Source: Siphonodentalium dalli (taxonomy: Eukaryota; Mollusca; Scaphopoda; Gadilida; Siphonodentaliidae). From it: 64,000 nt of DNA. A program made the translations under genes and the position numbers. Under the pieces are notes generated by a model that had not been told where the DNA came from, made no database searches, and saw only the letters and a program-made list of their open reading frames with translations. Positions 37,601-49,600 of this stretch are shown piece after piece; positions within the stretch are counted from its first letter, which is position 1, and the number at the start of each line of letters is the position of its first letter. The stretch spans positions 65,341,031 to 65,405,030 of the forward strand of contig CP136065.1 of assembly GCA_032622095.1 (NCBI GenBank), written 5' to 3'.

Positions 37601-40600
37601 TTGTGAAAGAAATAATTCCTTACGACCTATCCGTCATATAATTCACCCATATTATGAAGGTGGTATGTGGTACATAAACGTATGGATGACTTGAGAAAGG
37701 GGAGGATGTCTGCTGGGAATATTAAAGAAGAGGCTAAATATAATAATGACCAATTTATCGCAGACAAATTGCTAAAGAAATTTAGAAAGTTCCCCCAAAA
37801 AAGCTGATTGTATTTTATGCGAAAAGTAGAATCTAGACATTTTTTAAAATTGACTCCCAATGAGTCGAAAAGATGCCAAAATGTATTGACAGGATCATCA
37901 TCAGTTGCAGGGTACAAACAAAGCGTATGTCATGTTACGTTTTGGCCAGTTACTAACAGTTATATTGCTCACTATCACAAAATGCCTGTAGAAGATCTAG
38001 CGTCTGAAAGAAGGAGAACAGATATTTGAGGCTCACATATGAAGGGCTTTCTAGTTATCGGTGGCAGTTGTGGGCCCAAGTGTGAATTCCCATCTGCGGA
38101 TGCATAAGCGTACAATCGTGGTGACTTTTAAGGTCTCCAAACTCATGCTGTTTCCTTTGTTATTTTCGAAGGGTATGTTTGCAGATAACTTAATGCACCT
38201 TATCGTATTTAAATTCTCACAATACTATTTTGTCTCAGTTTTAAATTCACACACCTTGGCGTGCGAACTCAAAACTGACAAAATATTTTTGATAGCAGTT
38301 TCGGTTCTTGTGTAGAATTCAGATGAGTCTGCTGCATACGTTTCGTTGAAATTGGATCACAGACTATAAAACTAAGGAGTTCAGAAGGCTGCGATGCGTC
38401 CGTTATGTTGTATCCTTTAACAGATTCAATTGAGAGATTCTATTTTCAATGAAAGGTAAGGCTAAACACATACCTTATATGGCGTTAATCGATCAAAGAT
38501 GGTGGCTGTCTTTGAAGCAAAGGAAAATCAACTTGCATTTAATAAAGTGTCAACAAAGTGTTAGTTGTAGGGATTTGACAGTTTTGACATTATCGTAGAT
38601 CATAGAATTAATTTATTACAGATAGATTGAATTGCATTATTGCATTTATTCCAATATCAAACTTATGTGACTGGTTTAATGCAGACAACAGATTGTGTAA
38701 ATTCAACGTATGGACCAATGCAACGGACTCATCTGGACACTACTTTTTTCGTCCCTGAGGGTAGTTATAATGCCCATCACGATGCAAATGTACGCTAAGC
38801 TAAAGCTAACTGTTAATTATGTGGCTATGTTGATGGTTATTTTTACTATTCTTGGCCCAAAGATAAATTTAAATAGCTATAATAATGCATCATTGACATG
38901 GAATAGGACAATAGTTAGAAGTGAATACAACTACCATATAAATTGGTTCTGATTTTAGAAGTCATCAAGTAGTTTATTGTTGAGCAATGCATACAACTAA
39001 ATTCCCATAAACCCTCTTATTTTCTGTGGTTCGCTATTTTAAACATTTCTATTTTTCGCTCAGTTTTAAATTTGCGCATGTATGGGTGTAAGAAAAACAG
39101 TACTGCACCAATTTAAATAGAGTATGGGAAGTCCCATGGAAGTGAAAACTTAACTGAGATGTTTTTTTTTGTGATACAGTATCGGAGACAAACCTTTGTA
39201 TGGTCAGACACTATCAGAAACAAACCTTTGTATTGTTTGACACTATTAGAAACAAAAATTGTATGGTGGACACTATCACAGACAAACCTTTGTGTGGTTG
39301 GACACAAGAACAATCTTCTCAGTTTTAGCACAGTTGTGGATCTGATGTAACAACTCAGCTAAAACAGCGAGCTTTCCTGAATGGTCATGCAGCGAGTCGG
39401 ACAAAAACTGATCTGGGAAGCGGCCGAGTAAACCGTCATACAGGGTTTCCTGTAAAATAATCATTTAACAATTCAGACATGAACTGATCAGGGAAGCAGC
39501 CGAGTAAACCGTCATACAGGGTATCCTGTGAAATAATCATTTAAAGAGTCAGACAAGAACTTATCTGGGAAGCGGCTGAGTAAACCATCATATAGGGTAT
39601 CCTGTGAAATAATCATTTAACGAGTTAAACATGAAACGACCCGGGAAGCGGCCGAGTAAACCATCCTATACGGTTTCCTGTCATATAATCATTTAACGAG
39701 TCAGACAAGAACCGATCCAGGAAGCAGCAGAGTAAACCATCATATAGGGTTTCCTGTGAAATAATCACTTAAAGATGTATGCAGAGTTTCAGACCTCCAG
39801 TTAAAACACTTCCTATAATAAATGGATTCTCCAGTTCAGTGACAAAAGTCTATTATTCATTTGGAGGGATGTTAAAGTGATAAAAGGAGACAACAGATAA
39901 ATAAAAGTGCAGAAAGTGCCATATTTATTGAGGGAAATGTTTAGATAATAAATTCAACAAATGACCTATGGTCGGTTGTTGAACTTATTACCTGAACATT
40001 TCCTATGGGATAATTACTCATCAATAATGATTTAGTATAGAAAGTAGTGATGTGTGGTTTTACAGTTTCCTTTTGGTTTTATTTCAAAACCAAACTGAAA
40101 CCGATATATTCTATAAAACTTATTCTTCCAGTTTCAATTAACCGACACCTCTGGTCGCTTTTCCAAGAGGTATGGTTAGCGTGCACTTTTGTCAGCTGTT
40201 ATTTGCAACCACTATAGCAGTTTCATTGGGTATATGATAATGGCGCCTACTGCCTCAGACTACTGCAGACTATGGAAATAACTGGAAAATGGCTGGAAAT
40301 ACCATCGTACCATCTGCTCTATTCATATAGTCATTGGTGTATTGAGTAAAACCATACCCAAAACCAAATCCAGGTTTTTCTACAAAAGATATACTGAAAC
40401 CAAAATGAAATTTAAATTCTGCACATCACTAATATAAAGGATTAAAATAGCAACATACAAAATCCAATTTAACATTGGTTATTAACAAAAACCATATAAT
40501 TGAGTAATAGTATTCAAACATAATTCATATGAAAATAGCATTTAAAATACTTGTAAAATTTTCAAAACCACCAAGCTTGACTTTTAGTCACTTCCCTCAA

Positions 40601-43600
40601 AATTGCCAAGCTTGGCTTTAGCCACTCATGATATATTTTTAGACTGTAGGTCACAAAGTGAATTTGGTAAAAACTGAATCACGTTAGTTGGTGTTATCAT
40701 GCTGATATCATGACAAGGACAGACTCTCCCAGGCTATCATCAAAGAATCCATGTAGATGTATAACGGTCAGTACTCGGCAGACAACAAATTAAAATAAAA
40801 TGTGACAAAATCAAGACAAAGAAATTTTGTGATAATTCACACCAGTGTTTGATATAATAGAATAAATAGTGGTTGTCTTGTCTTACACTATGCCAAAATA
40901 GTGGTCCTTGAGGAGGAATAGTCCCCTCGTCTATGGCACATGGACTATTCCTCATCTTAGTCTACTATTTTGACAGTCAACTCCAAGCCATACATTATCT
41001 ATATAATATGAAATGTCGTCTGTCTGTGTGTGTGTGTAACTCGGTCACACTTTTGGCGCCTTTATAACTTTTCAACCATGCGTCCAATGTAGCCAAAATT
41101 TGGAACATACGATCTGACATTTCTTAGAATAAGACACGCAAATATTCAGGTGAAAGACGGCCTCAGATATAGCACATTTTCCAATAGTCGCGATGGCAAC
41201 ATTTCCACAGCGTTTTATCATACAGAAGCACTGGCACTGCTGAGAGCACCAAGATAACTCTATCAAGCAATCTATGTCCTGTATCAAGTGCATGATATAC
41301 ATAAAATAGAGTTCTGCCGCTTACGTCAGTAAACTGATGAAATGCTACAGACCCGTCATTTGTATGTCATATTCTTCAAGATCAAAGAGTTCACAAATTA
41401 TATTACTCACAACGCTTTCATTGTGTGAGGTTGAATCTTGACATTTTTCTAGAATGAGTTTTGGATGGTTACAGAGCTTCTTTAGTGCAGCTATGCAAAT
41501 GAGGTGAGGAGCGCCCTCTGTAGTCCCGTATATACACCCTCTGATGAGCTTCGATGTGAGTAGCGCCCTATAGAGCTGTAGCTGCAGAGCTGAGGGTCTA
41601 CAGAAGACTACCATTTCACCTGAATCAGAATAAAAAGCTGAATGAATATCCAATGAAACCCAGTAGAAAGACAGAAATCCCATCACGATGATATAAACGT
41701 GAGATCTGATGCAAGGAAAGAAAACCCGTCATAAATGTTCAAACTACCAGCATAAATATAATGTAAACTTGCATTTTCTGTGAGGTGTCATAAAGATCTC
41801 AAGTTACAACATTATTGACTCATAGGAGTGAAAACCAGTCATTTTTCATCATACTAAAAAAGAGCCTGTCTGTATGTTTTTTTCAGAAGAAAAAAAATTA
41901 TCTGAGAGATAAAACACAAAAAGAAAAGACCTCGGCAAGGCAAATTAAATTTTCAATTTCTGCTCTCACAGTTCCAAAACCTCGATTTTCAAACTTTGAC
42001 TGTTGAAATCATGGAGAATGCAATCTCGGTCAAAATGTGTCAGTGATACGTTAGTGGGTTATTTTGGATGAATCAAATCACACAGAATCAATCAACAAAC
42101 TTTTAGGGACATCTGTTGAGGAAATATTAGCCATAAGCAACTAGAATTAGCCCCGGAGCATAACTAATGCAGAGGTGGAATGCTTTGTTGGTGCTTTCCC
42201 TGGAAATAAAATCCCAAATATCATTCCATTTCGTTCAGCAGAAGTAAAGTTAAAATCTGGAAATGAACCACATAAAAAAATAGTATGCACTGTTTTTAAA
42301 ATGGTGTTATAAGAAGAAAAGCTGATGTTGGACAGTTTAAATGTGAACCTCAACTTACTTTTCATTGGCAGCCGGCATTGAATAGTTTGAATGTGAACCC
42401 CAACTTACTTTTTGGTGGCAGCCGACATTGGATAGTTTAAATGTGAACCACAACTTACTTTTCATTGGCAGCCGACATTGGATAGTTTAAAGGTGAACCC
42501 CAACTTACTTTTCGGTGGCAGCCGACGTTGGACAGTTTAAATGTGAACCACAACTTACTTTTCGGTGGCAGATGATGTTGGATAGTTTAAATGTGAACCC
42601 CAACTTACTTTTCGGTGGCAGGTACTTGTTATTAACTTCCTGTGTTCTCCGTAGTATAAATAACTTAGTAAGTCGTGCTAGCTCATTGCCACGCTCCTCT
42701 CCCAAAGCTATTTGTTCTGCAGTTGCCCCTGGTTGCCGTGACGACACTATCGGCACCTCATATATTCTTCTAAAAGCAGCACTGGTGCCTGGAGTTGAAA
42801 CAATACCAAATTCTTGAAAATTAATTTGGAGTAAAATACTAATACCTGACAAAGGCCTTAAACAAATCTTCCTGTTCGCGCACTTATTCATGCGTGTGGA
42901 ATATACATCAATATACAACTATAATTAATAATTGTTGAGTTTAAGATGTGCCAAGCATGGTAAAAGACATGGTACCGGACATTTGCAGAATGAGGTCCCA
43001 GAAGGTGAATTTAGTGAGCTACCACGCACAGAGAGCTAGCATCACTAAATTCACCTTCTGGGGACCTCATTCTGCTTAGGTCTCATCTTTTCATGGAAAG
43101 TATCTTTATTATCAAATTAACAAGTTTTTATAGTTTCTTTAGAAAGTTTCTTTTTCTTGTTTTAGTTTAGTTTCTCTATACCCCAAAATTTACCGATGAC
43201 ACAATGCATAATCGAGGTGCCTATGCAGAATGATGTCTCCAGAGGGAGAATTTAGTGATACCAGCCCATTTAGAGCCCTGCGTATCAGATATTCAGCAAC
43301 CCAATTGAATCTCAAATCGAATCTCAAATCGAATCGGTGTCTGTTATCGACATCGATGTAAAATCTGAATCGATTCAGGACTAGCATTGGACAGTGAAAC
43401 AAACACAGCTGAATATCGGATATCCTTCAAATAATTCTCCACAAATTTGGCACAAAAGATGAAACAGGCAACATAGACAGAAGGGAAGTTAATTGTGATA
43501 ACTTATCGCCACTGATATCATTCATTTTCGCTGCCCAGTGCAGTTTTTAATACATATATGTCAGCACTTGATCAAGACATGTATAACTCTCAAAGTCAAG

Positions 43601-46600
43601 TCATTTTTTTTACTTTAATTCAAGCAACAGCTATTACAATTATCAAACGATCACATGGCTTTGCATGGGGTTTTCCGGTTGACTTACTTTTGTGGGAAAG
43701 TGCACAATTTCAGATTCATTTGGATACCATGAAAATTACTGCAAATACGGGAAATTATGGAAATTCTAGAAAAGGGATGTGCCTGGGCTCAAATGGTGTT
43801 ATATATTATGTAGCTTTGTGTGTCCTCAAACAGTTCATGTGCAAGGAAATGACTACTTTTCAGTGATAAAAACTCAAAAGTTATCCAACGGGGTGAACCA
43901 AAATGTTTGTACCTCCAGAACGGCCTCATTTATTTATCCTAGTGGAAATCCCACAAACACAGTGCTATGTGGGCATGGCCCCCATTCATTGAGCTCCACT
44001 CGCCAAAGAAATAAACATTTAGGTCAAATAAATAAAAATTCTGTGTTCTCAGGCCCCTCTTTAAAAAAAGCCTCGTCAAATAAATTTTTCGCAATATTTT
44101 CTATTAGAAATATTGGATTTGAACAACGAAATTTTTTGTTTTGTTTCTGGATTATGTTTTTCACATTCTAAGAAAGAAAATAAATAGCCTCCCTCCCTCA
44201 TCTCAAAATTGAGATCTAATTGTCTGAGAACACAGATATAATATTTTAATGGACTTAGTTAATACCTCTATCCCCCTAAATGATCAATATTATTCAGATT
44301 CAAAGTATCAATCCCGAATCAGATTGGTAATGTCAACACCAAATTGAATCTTGGAAGCTTCGAAGGGCCCTAGGAAATCCTACACAATTTTTATAAAATG
44401 GATGACACTACTGGATTGAATGCTTCGCAAAACCAGGTTCAAATTTGATATGACTCGAGCATATTTTTTCGAATCACTTTTCTTTTCATTTTTGTGGATA
44501 AAAAAGAACAAAAGGTTTAAGATGGGAATTTGGGTCTCAGAAATCTGGAAAAACCTGACTATTCCCCATTGGAAACGGAGCCCATTTTCTACCCAAATGT
44601 TGCCTAAAAAAGACCCTGACAATTTACTTTCATACCTAGTACTCCAGGGTTACAGAATTCAACGATGGAGTAGAACTCTTGGAGATCGTTCTGGATGGGA
44701 GTTCCTGTCAGAACAATCCTCCTCTTTGTTTGTAATCCCATCAGCGTCTACGGAGATAATATATATCATTATATTAACCCCTTCTTTAATAAATTGATTC
44801 TCCCATTCAGTTATAAATGAATACATTGAAATGGTCTATTATTCATCTGGAGGAATGCTCGGGAAATATAAAGTGCAGTGGTGTTTTAAAATATTAGTTG
44901 ATAATGAGGACGTACAGACAAGAGAATACATAATATGCACATGTGGTGGGATTTCTAACACTGGTTTATAGATATATCATAATGGGTGGAGACACCGGTT
45001 CAGTATGATATCTTCATTGCTTCATATGTGGATGCAAGTCTGAGTTTATTGTGCCTGTCAGTTGCAGAATGAGGTCCCCAGATGGTGAATTTAGTTACCC
45101 TACCCACATAGCGGTCTAGCATCACTAAATTCACCTTCTGGGGACCTCATTCTGCCTAGGCCTCATCTTCTCTGGAAAGTTTCTTTATTATCCAATTTCT
45201 ATAGAAACTTCTTCACATAGATTCTATTTCTTTTTTAGTTTAGTTTCTCTATATCCCCAAATTGGCAGACGACACATTACATAATCGAGTTTCCCAATGG
45301 GTGTACATAACAATATTCACCATTTGGGAAATTAAATCTGAGTCTATGTCTCCCATAGCAGATGAGGCCATGCAGAATGAGGTCCCCAGAGTGTGAGTTT
45401 GGTGATGCTAGCCCGCTATGCAGGATAGCATCATTAAATTTACCCTCTGTGGACCTCATTCTGCAAATGACAGGTACAGTAAACTCAGGCTTGTGTGTAT
45501 GAACTAATTATCATTTACTCTTGAAATGGCATGTTACTCTCGGGCTCCAAATAAAAGTGCAGGCCCAAATAATAGTGAAGGGGGGACTCTGAGCAAAACA
45601 TCAACATAACTGTGGTTAGACAAATTATTTTGTCATGTATAGTCATGTATAGGAATCAACATAGTATGTGTCATGTTGTGTTTTATTCAATATTTAAATG
45701 TTCACATGTTCACATGTTGCCATATACTTGAATATGTACATACATAAAGTTATTAGCTCATCATTTTGATCTCAGAATCATATACATGTAGAAATCTTGA
45801 GTTTGTGCTGATTTAAATTTTCATATCCTCAAAATTAATAAATGTGCAGACCAAATAAGCACTGTGCAGGGGGGAAATTTCCCAAGAAAATAATAAACGT
45901 GCATGCATGTTTATTTGGAGCCCAAGAGTATGATCGCTGATTCTCAAAGGTTGTCTAAATGGTTTGTATGTCGACCTCTCTATTATATAGATATCAAACA
46001 CACAGAATTTGTCTTTATGGTTTTCATGGATAGCACTTCTGCTGACATCTTGTACCCATAACAAATACACAGAGGTTTTTCTAGATATCAAACGCACAGA
46101 GGTTGTCTTTATGGTGTGAATGTTCAAAGTCTGTCGACCATAGTAGGCCATTGATTTTTATAGATATCAAAGTCACAGAGGTCGTATCTATGGTTTGTAT
46201 GTATATCACATCTGCCAACCATGGTTGCCCTCTCATTGATAGATATCAGTCACAGAGGTTGTCTTTATGGTGTGAATGTGTTCCACGTCTGCTGACCATG
46301 GGCGATTTTTTTTTAGATATATATCAGTCACAGAGGTTATATTTATAGTTTGTATGTATATCACATCTGCCAACCATGGTTACCCTCTTTTTGATACATA
46401 ACAAAATCATAGAGGTTGCCTTAATGGCTTGTATAGCCATTTATAGCACATCTGCTGACCATTGTATACCTCTCTTATATAGATATAACACTCACAGAGG
46501 TTTGTCTTTATAGTTTGCATGTACAGCACATCTGCCAACCATATTCGGTCTCTCGTGTATAGATAACAAATACAGAGGTTGTCTTTATGTTTTTCATGAA

Positions 46601-49600
46601 TAGCACATCTGTCGACCATGTTTGACCTCCCGTTTCTCAGAAGTTGTAATTATGGTGTGTATGTATAGCACATTTACTGACCATTGTCAGCCTCTCATAT
46701 TTTTAGACATCAAAGTCATTGGCCTCTCGTTGATATAAAACAAACTCACCGAGGTAGTTTTTATGGTCGTGCTCTTCAGCCTGTGGCCTTCATCACAAAC
46801 AACAATGTCAAAGTTTTGCTTTTGTATGAGGTCAAAGTTCCGCACCAACATCTCATATGAGATAATCAAAACTGGGTAGATGGTCGTCTTGATAAATTCC
46901 TGTACAAGAAAAAATAAACTGGGTAAATGGTTATCTTGATATACTCCTGTACAAGAAAATATAAACTGGGTAGATGGTCATCGTAATATACACGCGTACA
47001 AGAAAAAATAAACTGGGTAGATGGTTGTCTTGATATACTCCCGTACAGGAAAAAATAAACTGGGTAGATGGTCGTCTTGATATACTCCCGTACAGGAAAA
47101 AATAAACTGGGTAGATGGTTATCTTGATATACTACCATACAACAAAAAATAAACTGGGTAGATGGTCATCTTGATATACTCCCGTACAAGAAAAAATAAA
47201 CTGGGTAGATGGTCATCTTAATATACTCCCGTACAAGAAAAAATAAACTGGGTAGATGGTTGTCTTGATATACTACCATACAACAAAAAATAAACTGGGT
47301 AGATGGTCATCTTGATATACTCCCGTACAAGAAAAAATAAACTGGGTAGATGGTCATCTTAATATACTCGCGTACAAGAAAAAATAAACTGGGTAGATGG
47401 TCGTCTTGATATACTCCCGTACAAGAAAAAATAAACTGGGTAGATGGTCGTCTTAATATACTCCCGTACAAGAAAAAATAAACTGGGTAGATGGTCGTAT
47501 TGATATACTCCCGTACAGGAAAAAATAAACTGGGTAGATGGTCGTATTGATATACTCCCGTACAGGAAAAAATAAACTGGGTAGATGGTCGTATTGATAT
47601 ACTCCCGTACAGGAAAAAATAAACTGGGTAGATGGTCGTATTGATATACTCCCGTACAGGAAAAAATAAACTGGGTAGATGATCGTATTGATATACTCCT
47701 GTACAAGAAAAAATAAACTGGGTAGATGGTCATCTTAATATACTCCCGTACGAGAAAAAATTATATAAAAAATGTAACCCCACTCCCGGAAAACTCAAAA
47801 TGTTATCCTACTCCCAGAGGTATATCCACCTGACAGCAATGATGGACTGTTTATGTTCGGCATGAAACCAAGAATGATATGTCATTTTCCATACATGGGG
47901 TACTATACTACCATTATGCGTGTGGCAACAGTAAACAATCATGAATGACGTGATCGATTTACCTTATTTGGTTGTTTTGGAAACATTTTATGAATGACTT
48001 TAATTTGAGTTTTGGTCATGACAAATTGTTGTGGAAAAGATAGCAAACACAATAGTTAACTGTCCTCAGTAACGAAGTTTTCCTTTTGTGAGATGCAAGC
48101 ATTAGGCTAAATAAAATAACACCTGTGTTTAGGGTAACGCACCTGCCTCTCCCAAAACGGGCTACCTCCTCACCATTTTTCCTCAGACTAATATTTTTAA
48201 TTTTCACTTAAAATACGAAAATATGTGACTGTACACGTACCCTCTGACACCCAGAACAAAAAGTTTCCTTTCCAATCCCTCCGCAGAACAGAATGCAGAA
48301 ATAATGACAGAACTATTGTCAAATGAGAAAAATAAACCCCATCCTGCCCCTGTTTTTTTCACCCATTACCCTGCACACAGTTATTATTTTATTTCGCCTT
48401 ATTTTTCACTTGACTTATAATGCTCCGCAACTCACGAGAGGAGAAACTTCATATGACACTGAGGACAGTTTAATATATAACTATTGTTTATTTACCACTA
48501 AAAGATGGTCTATCTCTTCCTGACAAGTTTTATATAGTTTCCGGGGTATCTACCTGTATAAATGCCAAGAGTTTGCCTGTGTGTGTGTGTCTGCTTGTAA
48601 CTATGTCACCATATTCATGCGTCTAAAAATATATCACCCTCATGCCCAATTGCGCCAAAATGTTGATCATGTCCTGTGGCACATCTTAGAATAAGACACG
48701 CAAAATTTCAGCTCAATCGGTACAAGGCAACCTGAGTTACAATGCATTTCCCAAAGGTTATCAAGGCGATATTTTCACATTTATATAATGCGTTTCTCTG
48801 AAAACGTATGTGTTTTCAGCTGCGTCAGTCTTTGCAAATCACTAAAGCCAAATTCCGCACAAACTCTGCTCACCGTTTGCAGGCTTTCTTTTTATCGTTA
48901 TCAGTGGTGCATATATTGTTCTACATGTCATGTTTGTCACCCATCATTTGTGACAGGCAATCCCCTAGTAAAATAATAAATATGAATCAAAGACACCTGT
49001 CGAGAAACGCTTCCATCAATCAATATTTATTTTTTCTGGTAAAATACATACAAACTTTCTCGACAGCTGTACTGGCTATTTTTAGATCAGAAACTTCAGG
49101 CACATTCGGAGCATAGCAAGAGGGAGAACTCTATCTTATTAGCACTCTCCATCAGGAGGGAGAACTCTATCTTATTAGCACTCTCCATCAAGAGGGAGAA
49201 CTCTATCTTATTAGCACTCTCCATCAGGAGGGAGAACTTTATCTTATTAGCACTCTCCATCAAGAGGGAGAACTCTATCTTATTAGCACTCTCCATCAAG
49301 AGGGAGAACTCTATCTTATTAGCAGTCTTCATCAAGAGGGAGAACTCTATCTTATTAGCACTCTCCATCAAGAGGGAGAACTCTATCTTATTAGCACTCT
49401 CCATCAAGAGGGAGAACTCTATCTTATTAGCACTCTCCATCAGGGCAAAATGACATTTCGCAGGAATACACCACTTTATTCTGCTTTTAATAAAAGCAAC
49501 ATTATAGACAAATAATATACCTAATCTTCAGCTTTGTCTGCGTTTTATTCACCGTACAAGAGCATCCCTTGGCCGTAGAAAAATACGCCCACAGTAAATC

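Noticed and set aside
37953-38034. Additional RAD54B exon
   Set aside because: Runs into a stop after 16 codons and duplicates the start of exon 37045-37171, which has the full sequence.
42780-42811. Alternative acceptor for exon 9 after TTTTCAAG
   Set aside because: Adds a poorly conserved stretch and does not restore the split Gly codon as well as the acceptor at 42789.
43558-44171. Two overlapping + strand frames of 102 and 130 codons
   Set aside because: They lie inside a probable hAT-like element and resemble no transposase; composition looks non-coding.
46866-47733. Long - strand frames reading repeated PVYFF peptides
   Set aside because: They arise from the 47-bp exon-edge array; the frame shifts between units and no start or family match exists.
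49096-49440. Frame of 12-residue repeats ([12 protein letters not shown])
   Set aside because: Product of the 36-bp minisatellite; no gene context.
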